From positions 1 through 64,000 of the forward strand of contig CAYPAX010000005.1 in assembly GCA_964408735.1 (NCBI GenBank): DNA of 64,000 bases. The letters are read 5' to 3'. The notes beneath the pieces are model-generated. The model searched no databases. It saw only the letters and a program-made list of their open reading frames with translations, and was not told the DNA's origin. Within the stretch, counting starts at the first letter, position 1; each line of letters starts with the position of its first letter. The DNA is from UBA7887 sp964408735 (GTDB taxonomy: Bacteria; Pseudomonadota; Alphaproteobacteria; UBA7887). Position numbers and translations under genes: made by a program. Shown one piece after another: positions 1 to 7,138 of this stretch.

Positions 1-251
1 CTAAGGCGGAGGTCGATCTGTTCACCATTATGCGCAAGCGCTTGTGGGTCAGCGGCTCGACCCTGCGGCCGCGCAGCGTCGAGGAAAAAGCCCGCATGGC
101 CGAGGGCTTGCGCGAAAAAGTCTGGCCTTTGCTGTCGGCCGGACGGGTCCGCCCGGTGATCCACGCCAGCTTTCCGCTAGCCGAGGCCGCCAAGGGCCAT
201 GCCGTGCTGGAAGCAGGCGAGCACATCGGCAAAGTCGTTCTGACCGTCTAA
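1..251 (+). CDS. NAD(P)H-quinone oxidoreductase / zinc-type alcohol dehydrogenase-like protein, C-terminal end (partial)
   Basis: The reading frame is open from the window edge (codons from position 3) to the stop at 249-251 and gives about 82 residues. The segment with SGSTLRPRS, followed by WPLLSAGRVRPVIHASFPL and ending in AGEHIGKVVLTV, is the typical C-terminus of PIG3-like quinone oxidoreductases of the medium-chain dehydrogenase/reductase superfamily. That part forms the end of the nucleotide-binding domain and the last catalytic-domain strands. The N-terminal catalytic part and the NADPH-binding glycine motif lie outside the window, so substrate and exact subfamily cannot be judged. 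The downstream gene begins 70 bases later behind its own likely promoter, so the two are probably separate transcription units. Confidence 0.8.
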   Translation, partial: KAEVDLFTIMRKRLWVSGSTLRPRSVEEKARMAEGLREKVWPLLSAGRVRPVIHASFPLAEAAKGHAVLEAGEHIGKVVLTV

Positions 252-275
252 GCGCCTTTCGCCCGAGGCCGTGCG

Positions 276-289
276 GCACTATATAGTGC
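276..289. promoter_or_regulatory. Perfect 14-bp palindrome upstream of trcR
   Basis: GCACTATATAGTGC is a perfect inverted repeat with its centre about 40 bases before the trcR start codon. The TATATA core could also act as a -10 element. Its position fits an operator for autoregulation or cell-cycle control, but no protein can be assigned from sequence alone. Confidence 0.4.
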
Positions 290-321
290 GGTCTGACCCG
301 TACAACGAAAGGAACCGACCC

Positions 322-948
322 ATGGCACAGCCGCTGATGCCGAAGGCAACCGCTGTCTGGCTGGTCGAGAACACGACCCTGACCTTTCAGCAAATCGCCG
401 AATTCAGTGGCCTGCATCTGTTAGAGGTGCAGGGTATCGCCGACGGCGAAGTGGCCGTGGGCATCGTCGGGCTCGATCCCACCGCCAACGGCCAGCTGAC
501 GCGCGAGGAGCTGGAACGCTGCACGGGCGATCCGGAGGCGCGCCTGGCGCTGCGCGAAGCCGTGGTGCCCGATGCGCCGCGGCGCAAGGGGCCGCGCTAT
601 ACGCCTGTCTCCAAGCGCGGCGAGCGGCCGGATGCGATCTCCTGGCTGTTGAAGTACACGCCCGAGCTTTCGGATGCGCAGATCTGCAAGCTGGTCGGCA
701 CCACCAAGCCCACCATCGAGGCGGTGCGCAGCCGCAGCCACTGGAACATCAGCAATATCCGACCGCGCGATCCCGTGCTGCTCGGCATTTGCAGCCAGAC
801 CGATCTCGAAGAGCATCTGGTCAAGGCGCGCAAGCGGCGGCCCGACGCTGTTGCGCCGCCGCCCGAGCCAATGTCCGAGCCCGAGCCTACGCATGAAGCC
901 AATATCGATCCGGAGTCGCTGTTCAAGACAAGCGACGACGCCGCCTGA
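322..948 (+). CDS. trcR: Cell cycle transcriptional regulator TrcR (DUF1013)
   Basis: A 208-residue protein with the conserved DUF1013 architecture starts at the ATG at 322, preceded by GAAAGGA. The opening MAQPLMPKATAVWLVENTTL is characteristic of this alphaproteobacterial family. Two helix-turn-helix-like segments are visible, near residues 20-45 (FQQIAEFSGLHLLEVQGI) and near 115-145 (DAQICKLVGTTKPTIEAV). The C-terminus is a proline- and acid-rich tail. Family knowledge: TrcR is a nucleoid-associated regulator linked to cell-cycle-controlled transcription in alphaproteobacteria such as Caulobacter, whose regulation involves GANTC methylation. A ccrM gene lies in the same window at 50.6 kb. 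hldE follows after 22 bases, so co-transcription is possible. In-frame initiation upstream at 271 is unlikely because it would pass through the palindrome at 276-289 and has no ribosome binding site. Confidence 0.9.
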   Translation: MAQPLMPKATAVWLVENTTLTFQQIAEFSGLHLLEVQGIADGEVAVGIVGLDPTANGQLTREELERCTGDPEARLALREAVVPDAPRRKGPRYTPVSKRGERPDAISWLLKYTPELSDAQICKLVGTTKPTIEAVRSRSHWNISNIRPRDPVLLGICSQTDLEEHLVKARKRRPDAVAPPPEPMSEPEPTHEANIDPESLFKTSDDAA

Positions 949-970
949 GGCAGCGGGCGGGCGTACGGCG

Positions 971-2437
971 ATGAGCGACTTGACGGGTCTCGCCGAGCAC
1001 GTCGAGCATCTCGCCCGGGCGCGGGTGCTGTGTATCGGCGACCTCATGCTCGACCGTTTCATTTACGGCGAGGTCTCCCGCATCTCGCCCGAGGCACCGA
1101 TTCCGGTGATGCGGGTCGAGCGCGAGTTGGCCATGCTCGGCGGAGCCGGCAATGTCGCTCGGAATCTGATCTCGCTGGGTGCGTCCTGCACTTTCCTGTC
1201 GTTGCTGGGGCGCGACACGGTGGGGCGCGAGCTGGCGGGCATGGTTGGTGCCGAACCGCGTATCGAGGCCTATCTGCTGACCGATCCGGAACGGGTCTCG
1301 ACCATCAAGAGCCGCTATCTGGCCGCCGGCCAGCAGCTTTTGCGCACGGACCACGAGACCGCGGAGCCGGTCAGCCCGGCGATAGCCGAGGACCTTCAGC
1401 GCGCCGCCGTCGATGCCATCGAAGGGCATCAGGCCGTGGTGCTGTCGGATTACGGCAAGGGGGCGCTGTCGGCGACCCTGATCGAGGCGGTGATCGCCCG
1501 CGCACGCGAGCTCGGGGTTCCCGTTGTCGTAGACCCCAAAGGCGACGATTTCGGCCGCTATCGTGGTGCCAGCGTGATCAGCCCGAACCGCAACGAGCTT
1601 GCCGCGGCTGCCCGCCAGGCGGTCGGCGACGATGACGAGGTCGTGGCCGCGGCACTTGCTTTGATCGCCGCTTGCGGCTTCGATGCCGTTCTGGCGACCC
1701 GCGGCAGCCGCGGCATGAGCCTGGTCGGCGCCGACGAGGTGACGCATTTATCGGCCCGCGGCCAGGATGTTTTCGACGTCTCCGGCGCCGGCGATACGGT
1801 GGTGGCGACTTTCGCTGCCGCTGTCGGCTGCGGCTTGCCGGCGGCCGAGGCGGCAAGCCTCGCCAATGTTGCGGCCGGTATCGTGGTCGGCAAGGTCGGC
1901 ACCGCCGTGGTCACGGCGGGCGACCTCGAAGCGGCCCTGCGCCACGGCGACGTGCTCGACAGCGAATCCAAAATTCTCGCCGCCGACCGCGCCGATGAGC
2001 GCCTGGCGCGCTGGCGCCGCCAAGGCCAGCGTATCGGCTTCACAAACGGCTGCTTCGATCTGCTGCATCCGGGACATGTCTCACTGATGCGCCAAGCCCG
2101 CGCTGCTTGCGACCGGCTTGTTGTCGGCCTCAACAGCGATGCCTCGGTGGCTCGCCTCAAGGGCCCCGATCGGCCAGTACAGGGCGAGGCCGCGCGCGCC
2201 CTCGTGCTGGCCTCGCTGGAAGACGTCGACCTGGTGGTGGTGTTCGGCGAGGATACGCCGCTGGCGCTGATCGAGCGCTTCCGCCCCGACGTTCTGGTCA
2301 AGGGCGCTGACTATGCCCTCGACGACGTGGTCGGCGGCGACCTGGTGCGCGGCTGGGGCGGGCGCGTGGTGCTGGCCAACCTCGAGCCCGGCCACAGCAC
2401 GTCCGGCACCATCGAGCGCTTGGCGCGGGGCGCCTGA
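971..2437 (+). CDS. hldE: Bifunctional heptose-7-phosphate kinase / heptose-1-phosphate adenylyltransferase
   Basis: This 488-residue cytoplasmic enzyme makes the ADP-heptose precursor of the lipopolysaccharide inner core: it phosphorylates D-glycero-beta-D-manno-heptose 7-phosphate at C1, then adenylylates the 1-phosphate. The N-terminal two thirds is a PfkB/ribokinase domain, with the substrate-side glycine motif GGAGNVARN near residue 60 and the anion-hole/catalytic motif DVSGAGDT near residue 268. The C-terminal domain is a nucleotidyltransferase with FTNGCFDLLHPGH near residues 356-368 (HxGH signature). Length and domain order match the fused HldE/RfaE form. The start is the ATG at 971; readable sequence upstream in the same frame is antisense-like and overlaps trcR. 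ubiX follows 4 bases after the stop. Confidence 0.95.
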   Translation: MSDLTGLAEHVEHLARARVLCIGDLMLDRFIYGEVSRISPEAPIPVMRVERELAMLGGAGNVARNLISLGASCTFLSLLGRDTVGRELAGMVGAEPRIEAYLLTDPERVSTIKSRYLAAGQQLLRTDHETAEPVSPAIAEDLQRAAVDAIEGHQAVVLSDYGKGALSATLIEAVIARARELGVPVVVDPKGDDFGRYRGASVISPNRNELAAAARQAVGDDDEVVAAALALIAACGFDAVLATRGSRGMSLVGADEVTHLSARGQDVFDVSGAGDTVVATFAAAVGCGLPAAEAASLANVAAGIVVGKVGTAVVTAGDLEAALRHGDVLDSESKILAADRADERLARWRRQGQRIGFTNGCFDLLHPGHVSLMRQARAACDRLVVGLNSDASVARLKGPDRPVQGEAARALVLASLEDVDLVVVFGEDTPLALIERFRPDVLVKGADYALDDVVGGDLVRGWGGRVVLANLEPGHSTSGTIERLARGA

Positions 2438-2441
2438 CGGC

Positions 2442-3044
2442 ATGGGCGTGCCACGGCTGATCGTCGGCATCAGCGGGGCCTCCGGCGCGATCTACGGCGT
2501 GCGCCTGTTGGAGCTGTTGCAGCCGCTTGCCGTCGAGGCCCATCTGGTGATGAGTCGCACCGCCGAGATCACCCTGGCGCACGAGACCGACCGCAAGCTG
2601 GCGGCGGTGCGCGAGCTTGCCGATGCCTGGTATCCCGTCGACGATCTTGCCGCGGCGCCGTCGAGCGGCTCCCACGGCGGCCTCGGCATGATCGTAGCAC
2701 CCTGTTCGGTGCGCAGCATGTCGGAGATCGCCACCGGGCTTTGCGCCAACCTGCTGACCCGCGCCGCCGACGTCACCCTCAAGGAGCAGCGCAAGCTTGT
2801 GCTGATGGTGCGTGAGACGCCGCTGCACGCCATCCACCTTGCCAATATGACGCGCCTGGCCGAACTCGGCGTGGTCATCGCGCCGCCGGTTCCGGCCTTC
2901 TACGCGCGCCCCGACAGCCTCGAATCCATGGTCGATCACACATTGGGAAGAGTGCTCGATCTGTTCGGTCTCGACAGTGGCACGGTCAGTCGCTGGCAAG
3001 GCACTGCGGCCGGCGGCCGCCGCCGCTTGCCATCCGATTCCTGA
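2442..3044 (+). CDS. ubiX: UbiX family flavin prenyltransferase
   Basis: A 200-residue flavoprotein of the UbiX/Pad1 family. It joins a dimethylallyl group to FMN to make prenylated FMN, the cofactor of UbiD-type decarboxylases used in ubiquinone synthesis. The N-terminal FMN-binding segment VGISGASGAIYGVRLLELL (residues about 6-24) and the later VAPCSVRSMSEIATG and VLMVRETPLHAIHLANM motifs are diagnostic. Length is normal for the family. The ATG at 2442 lies 4 bases after the hldE stop, so the two are probably co-transcribed. The C-terminal part also carries the -35 hexamer of the tRNA promoter. Confidence 0.93.
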   Translation: MGVPRLIVGISGASGAIYGVRLLELLQPLAVEAHLVMSRTAEITLAHETDRKLAAVRELADAWYPVDDLAAAPSSGSHGGLGMIVAPCSVRSMSEIATGLCANLLTRAADVTLKEQRKLVLMVRETPLHAIHLANMTRLAELGVVIAPPVPAFYARPDSLESMVDHTLGRVLDLFGLDSGTVSRWQGTAAGGRRRLPSDS

Positions 3045-3054
3045 TGGCTATAGT
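3027..3054 (+). promoter_or_regulatory. Sigma-70-type promoter of tRNA-Val
   Basis: TTGCCA at 3027-3032 and TATAGT at 3049-3054 are separated by 16 bases and end 12 bases before the mature tRNA 5' end. The arrangement is near consensus for a housekeeping promoter. The -35 box overlaps the end of ubiX. Confidence 0.6.
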
Positions 3055-3066
3055 GCGCGCGCTACC

Positions 3067-3141
3067 GGGCGCGTAGCTCAGCGGGAGAGCACCACGTTGA
3101 CATCGTGGGGGTCGCTGGTTCAATCCCAGCCGCGCCCACCA
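3067..3141 (+). tRNA. tRNA-Val (anticodon GAC)
   Basis: A complete cloverleaf can be drawn. The acceptor stem GGGCGCG (3067-3073) pairs with CGCGCCC (3131-3137), followed by discriminator A and an encoded CCA end. The D arm carries AGCGGGAGA, the anticodon stem-loop is CCACG-TTGACAT-CGTGG with anticodon GAC, and the T arm carries GGTTCAATCC. It decodes GUC, with GUU by wobble. It stands alone, with ubiX upstream and a gene-poor stretch downstream. Confidence 0.95.
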
Positions 3142-3627
3142 GCGATTTCAATACCTTGCGAAATCCCCGATGGATTGCTTCAGCTCTGTTGGCGACCAAA
3201 TGGCAACCATTGTGACGAATGTAGGGCCGCCGATGGCCCACTCATCCAATAATGCAAAAGGCCCTGTACGGGCTCCTTAGAGTCAAACAACACGCTCTCT
3301 CGCGGAGATCGGGCGCCGCCGCCAGCGCCGCAGGTCCGTTGTTCTGTCAGCTCCGGGCACATCAGGCGACTGGGCCAGTAGGCGGGGTTAGCCACAACCA
3401 GTCATTCCGCGAGTGTAATCCTGGCGTTAACGTCGCCCGGTTTCCAGTAGCAGCCGACCGTGTTAGGTTCGCTCGAACAGCTCATAGAACGTTTTTTTGG
3501 CTCGTCCCACGTCGGCTTGGCGATGCGCGGGAGAGTGCCCTTGCGTGTCGTTTGTTCGGCTACCTGAGTTTTTGGCCGAGGCGGGCGCTGCAACGGCACG
3601 GCCAAAAGGAAACCAGGGAGAGTATCC
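3142..3627. other. 486-bp stretch without a recognisable gene, downstream of tRNA-Val
   Basis: No reading frame here resembles a known protein or has a convincing ribosome binding site. A short imperfect stem-loop (AAGGCCC...GGGCTCCTT, about 3255-3275) lacks a T-tract. Composition is less GC-skewed in codon rhythm than the flanking genes. Being next to a tRNA 3' end, the stretch could be the edge of an old integration, but I found no second copy of the tRNA end in the following few kilobases. Confidence 0.5.
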
Positions 3628-4497
3628 ATGTCGGGCGATGCCGCTTTCGGGGAGATCAACGAAGCCAAAGCCAACATGGATCACATTTATGATCAGCCTG
3701 ACCCGAGGGCTTATTTCCGCGAGCTGAGAAAGCTGGGTTACGCGATCCCCGGCGCCGCCAAACCGATTTTCCAGACGCTGATCTCGCATCTTCGCCGTCG
3801 CCACAACGACACCGTCCATGTGCTCGACCTGGGTTGCTCCTATGGCGTAAATGCGGCCCTGTTGAAACACGACTTGTCGATGTCGGAGCTGTTCGACCAT
3901 TGGGGAGACGACGCCCTTACGGAGATTACGGCGGAACAGGTCGTCGCGCACGATCAACATTTTTTCAACGAACTTGACGAGCCCGAGGACATTGAAGTGA
4001 TCGGTCTCGACCAGGCCGAGCAGGCCGTGGCCTTCGCTGAGGAGGCGGGCCTGTTGGATGAGGGCCTCGCCATCAATCTCGAACTAGAGCCGTTGCCCGA
4101 AGCAGCGAAACAGGATCTGGCACCGGTCGACCTGGTCACTTCGACAGGATGTGTTGGTTATTTGACCGAGAAGAGCTTTGATCGATTGCTGCCCGCCGTG
4201 ACGCAGGGGCAGTCGCCGTGGATCGGAAATTTCGTGCTGCGCTTGTTCCCGTTTGATCCGATCGAGGCGACCTTGGACGATTGGGGCTATGTGACGGAAA
4301 AACTCGAAAGTCGGACCTTCGTTCAACGTCGGTTTGAATCCTCCGCTGAGCGTAAGCAAGTGCTGGAGCAGCTGCGCGAGAACGGCATCGATCCGAGCGG
4401 CATGGAGACCGAGGGCCATTTGCTCGCAGAGTTTTATCTGTCGCGCCCGGCCAACGAGGCGGCCGAGATCGCCATTGAGCGTCTACTGCCGGCTTGA
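3628..4497 (+). CDS. Class I SAM-dependent methyltransferase-like protein
   Basis: A 289-residue protein starting at the ATG at 3628, behind the purine-rich GGGAGAG. Residues about 64-72 (VHVLDLGCSYG) form SAM-binding motif I. An acidic strand-end motif VIGLDQAEQAVAFAEEAG near residue 128 matches motif II, and VDLVTSTGCVGYL near 170 is in the place of motif IV. A second half with a FVLRLFPFDP strand completes a Rossmann-like fold. The substrate cannot be told. The gene is alone on its strand between a tRNA and a convergent operon, with no partners to suggest a role. Its codon use looks a little less GC-biased than its neighbours, in line with possible transfer; that is an impression, not a calculation. 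Confidence 0.7.
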   Translation: MSGDAAFGEINEAKANMDHIYDQPDPRAYFRELRKLGYAIPGAAKPIFQTLISHLRRRHNDTVHVLDLGCSYGVNAALLKHDLSMSELFDHWGDDALTEITAEQVVAHDQHFFNELDEPEDIEVIGLDQAEQAVAFAEEAGLLDEGLAINLELEPLPEAAKQDLAPVDLVTSTGCVGYLTEKSFDRLLPAVTQGQSPWIGNFVLRLFPFDPIEATLDDWGYVTEKLESRTFVQRRFESSAERKQVLEQLRENGIDPSGMETEGHLLAEFYLSRPANEAAEIAIERLLPA

Positions 4498-4630
4498 TCA
4501 CCACGTCCCGGATTGTCGCGTTCGGGTCGATGCTGTCGAAAAGTGGCTTGAGGCCGATGTTGAGGGCCTCCGTGATGTCAGGCGGGCAACAAAGCGCAGG
4601 CGTTCTTCCATAACCGAACTCTCTTTCCAC
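4498..4630 (-). pseudogene. Possible gene remnant (about 45 codons)
   Basis: On the minus strand a GTG at 4630 opens a frame reading MEREFGYGRTPALCCPPDI and continuing ALNIGLKPLFDSIDPNA and TIRDVVIKPA. It then runs into the antisense of the methyltransferase gene, where the protein character is lost. The first part looks more protein-like than the shadows around it, so it may be the N-terminus of a truncated gene. I do not recognise the family. A chance open frame is the alternative. Confidence 0.2.
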
Positions 4631-4715
4631 GGCATCAATAGCTCACGCCAAAAGGCAAAAAGTGTTACCTAGATGTCCGGTACAGAACGTCACCTATGTC
4701 TCGAGTCGCTCATTC

Positions 4716-5516
4716 TCAGCCTTGCAGAACCGCTTTCGCCGTTGCCGCCAGCACGGCCAGCGCGTCGACCGTGCCGTCGGCCTCGCCTTTTTCGAAATCG
4801 CCTTCGATCTGGCCCATCTGGTTGGTGACGTGGGCGAAGCAGAGCACGGGCTTGGCCCGTGCCCGGGCGAAGGCGTAGAGCGCCGCGGCCTCCATCTCCA
4901 CCGCCAGCAGGTTCTTCTCGCGCATGGCCTCGATCGCCGTCGCGGTCTCGCGGAAGGGGGCGTCCGTGGTCCAGGTGGCGCCGCGCTCGACGGGCACGCG
5001 CAAGCCGCGGAAGGCGCCATCCAGGGCTGTTGCCAGCTGCGGGTCTGCGTGGCTGAACTCGGCGGCCGGGGCGTAGTGGTAGCTCGTGCCTTCGTCGCGC
5101 AAGGCCTTGTCGATGAGGATGAAATAGGGCGGTGGGCGCAAATCCGCGAGCTGGCCTGCCGATGTCATGCTGATCAGTAGCCGGCAGCCGCAGGCGAACA
5201 GCTCCTCCGCGACAAGCACGGCGAAGGCGGAGCCGACGGCATTGGCGACGACGCCGAAGGCCATGCCGGCCTCGTCGAAGCGCCGCAGGCTGGTGTGGTA
5301 GCAGGACCAGCCGGGGTCGTCCTCGGCGCGACCGCTCTCGGCCAGGCGCTGGGCGAGGTCGCCGTCCGGGTCGAGCACACAGACCTCGGGCACCGTCGCC
5401 GGCGCCAATCCCTTTTGGCGGCGCGCTTCGCGCAGCAGGCTCTCGGGCGTGAAGACGGATGGCTCGTCGTGATGCTTGTGCGCCAGGATGGGCGCGCGTG
5501 CCGGGGGCCTGGTCAC
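4716..5516 (-). CDS. Nucleoside phosphorylase (PNP/UDP phosphorylase family)
   Basis: A 266-residue enzyme of the nucleoside phosphorylase-I fold, which splits purine or uridine nucleosides with phosphate. Diagnostic segments are the phosphate-site region GMAFGVVANAVGSAFAVLVAEEL, the base-site loop LLISMTSAGQL, and the ribose-binding motif AVEMEAAALYAFARA near residue 220. The start chosen is the GTG at 5516, which overlaps the TGA of the upstream VWA gene as GTGA; an in-frame start further upstream would lie inside that gene. The coupling implies translation together with the VWA and SUMF1-fold genes, an unexpected partnership. Whether the natural substrate is uridine, a purine nucleoside or a modified nucleoside cannot be told. 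Confidence 0.82.
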   Translation of the reverse strand: MTRPPARAPILAHKHHDEPSVFTPESLLREARRQKGLAPATVPEVCVLDPDGDLAQRLAESGRAEDDPGWSCYHTSLRRFDEAGMAFGVVANAVGSAFAVLVAEELFACGCRLLISMTSAGQLADLRPPPYFILIDKALRDEGTSYHYAPAAEFSHADPQLATALDGAFRGLRVPVERGATWTTDAPFRETATAIEAMREKNLLAVEMEAAALYAFARARAKPVLCFAHVTNQMGQIEGDFEKGEADGTVDALAVLAATAKAVLQG

Positions 5517-6253
5517 AGAAATTTCCTGCCGGCGGCAGCGAAAGTCGGCCGCGACGGGCCGGGCCAATAGCTCAGCGGCAGGCCGATCTCGCGGATCAGC
5601 TTTTCGACCATGGCGCGCTCGAAATCCTCGTAATCCTCGGCGCGGACCACGAAGGCGCTTTCGCCGCTGACCACGGATTCTTCGTAATATATGTCGACGA
5701 AGGGCTGCTCGTTGGCGATCGCCAGGCCGTTCACGGTAACGCCGCGCTTTTCGGCTTCCTCATGGATCATCAAGGGCGGCGGGCCGGAATTGCTGCGGCC
5801 GTCGCCTGAGACGTCGATGGTCCGCCGGCCACCATCGAAGGCGTTGTTCCGCAGTTGCGCCAGTGCGAAATAGATTGCCGCCCCGATCGCCGTCGAACCT
5901 CCGGAAATGAGGCGCGGGCTGGTCCGAATACGCTCGGAAAAGCGCGCGGCATCAGTGGCGTTGGCAATGCGCGTCCATTCGATCGCCACGGCCTGGGCCC
6001 TGGCGTCGGACCATTGCAGCACTGTCACGGCAATGCCGTCGACGGTCGAGGCCTCGATCGCCGAGAGCACATCCGGGTGCCGGAAGGCGGCGGCCAGGCC
6101 GTTCATCTGCAAGTCGTATTCGCCGGCATCGACGCTCGACGAGACGTCGACGGCGAGAACCAGCTCGAGATCGACGAGCTGGCCCTGGGCCAGGGCGGCC
6201 GGCAGGCAGAGCGCCCAGGCATAAAGCGCCGCCGCTGTTGCCAAGCCTCTCAC
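5513..6253 (-). CDS. Exported DUF1194 / von Willebrand factor A domain protein
   Basis: A 246-residue protein beginning at a GTG (6253) that overlaps the stop of the upstream gene as GTGA. A signal peptide is visible (residues 1-22, hydrophobic core LATAAALYAWALCL, likely cleavage after ALA). The mature part is a VWA fold with a complete MIDAS start D36-x-S38-x-S40, the conserved RRTIDVSGDG strand, and a C-terminal DFERAMVEKLIREIG helix typical of DUF1194. VWA domains with an intact MIDAS bind a divalent metal and usually a protein partner. It probably acts in the periplasm. It is the middle gene of a three-gene minus-strand operon with a SUMF1-fold protein upstream and a nucleoside phosphorylase downstream. 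Confidence 0.82.
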   Translation of the reverse strand: MRGLATAAALYAWALCLPAALAQGQLVDLELVLAVDVSSSVDAGEYDLQMNGLAAAFRHPDVLSAIEASTVDGIAVTVLQWSDARAQAVAIEWTRIANATDAARFSERIRTSPRLISGGSTAIGAAIYFALAQLRNNAFDGGRRTIDVSGDGRSNSGPPPLMIHEEAEKRGVTVNGLAIANEQPFVDIYYEESVVSGESAFVVRAEDYEDFERAMVEKLIREIGLPLSYWPGPSRPTFAAAGRKFL

Positions 6254-7107
6254 GGCAGAGACCTGACGACCCTCAGGCCGATGCTGTCGCGGCTCTCGTA
6301 GCGCGGCAGGCCCGCGCGCGCGGCCGAGCGCGCCTCGGCGGGTGGGCTTTGCCAACTGCCGCCGCGATGAACCTTCCAATTGCAGTTGCCCGGCGGGTAG
6401 GGGGCATAGGGCTCCGGCAGGCTGCTGCGCAGGGATAGCGTGCGGGCATTGCCGTCTTCCGGCGCGCCGCCATAGCCCTCGTACCAGCAATCCTCGACCC
6501 ATTCCGAGAGATTGCCGGCCATATCGTGCAAGCCGAAGGGGTTGGTGCGATAGCCGCCGGCCGGCGCCGGGCCGTCATAGCCGTCGCAGGTAGTGCCGGC
6601 GAGGTTGGCAAAAGGGCATGACACAGCGGCAGTGTCGCCCCAGAACCAGGGCGTGGCGGTTCCCGCCCGGGCCGCATATTCCCACTCCGCCTCGCTCGGC
6701 AGGCGGTAGGTCCGGCCGCTCTTCGCCGTCAGCCAGGCCGTGTAATCCTTGGCGTCGTTCCAGCTGATGCCGCCCACTGGCGTCTCGGCTGCTGCCGGCG
6801 CTTGCGGCGCATTGCAGGCGCCGTCGTCGACGCAGGCCTGCCACTCGCGGCTGCTGACTTCGGTCAGGCCGATGGCGATCGGGCGGCGAATCTCGACCTT
6901 GTGCAATGGCCCCTCCGTATTCTCGCGGCCCGCCTCGCCGTCCGGCGAGCCCATGGCGAAATCGCCCACCGGCAGCACCACCATCTCAGGGCACTCGGCG
7001 CAATCGCCGAAGCGCTCGCCAGGTTGCGGCGGCGCTGCTGCGGCAGCGGCACTCCACATCAGCAAAGCGCTCGTAGCGTAGGCCAGGCGGCTCGGTGTCG
7101 GCGTCAT
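6250..7107 (-). CDS. Exported formylglycine-generating-enzyme-like (SUMF1 fold) protein, catalytic cysteines absent
   Basis: A 285-residue protein with an N-terminal signal peptide (residues about 1-24, ending AAAAA-APPQ) and one SUMF1/FGE-sulfatase domain. FGE hallmarks are present: VVLPVGDFAMGS near residue 43, WNDAKDYTAWL and YRLPSEAEWEYAAR near 120-145, GLHDMAGNLSEWVEDCW near 190, and HRGGSWQ near 245. In true formylglycine-generating enzymes the last block contains two catalytic cysteines; here GGSW is followed by QSPPAEARSAAR with no cysteine. Several other cysteines (CAEC near the N-terminus, CVDDGAC) may form disulfides. It is therefore probably a binding or structural SUMF1 protein rather than a sulfatase activator. 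It leads the operon with the VWA protein and nucleoside phosphorylase. Confidence 0.85.
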   Translation of the reverse strand: MTPTPSRLAYATSALLMWSAAAAAAPPQPGERFGDCAECPEMVVLPVGDFAMGSPDGEAGRENTEGPLHKVEIRRPIAIGLTEVSSREWQACVDDGACNAPQAPAAAETPVGGISWNDAKDYTAWLTAKSGRTYRLPSEAEWEYAARAGTATPWFWGDTAAVSCPFANLAGTTCDGYDGPAPAGGYRTNPFGLHDMAGNLSEWVEDCWYEGYGGAPEDGNARTLSLRSSLPEPYAPYPPGNCNWKVHRGGSWQSPPAEARSAARAGLPRYESRDSIGLRVVRSLP

Positions 7108-7138
7108 CTGTCCCCCCTGCGGCTCCGGTCGGCTCCGT

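Noticed and set aside
3253..3275. Stem-loop AAGGCCC...GGGCTCCTT as a terminator after the tRNA gene
   Set aside because: The stem is interrupted, the loop is small and no T-tract follows; it is over 100 bases past the tRNA end.
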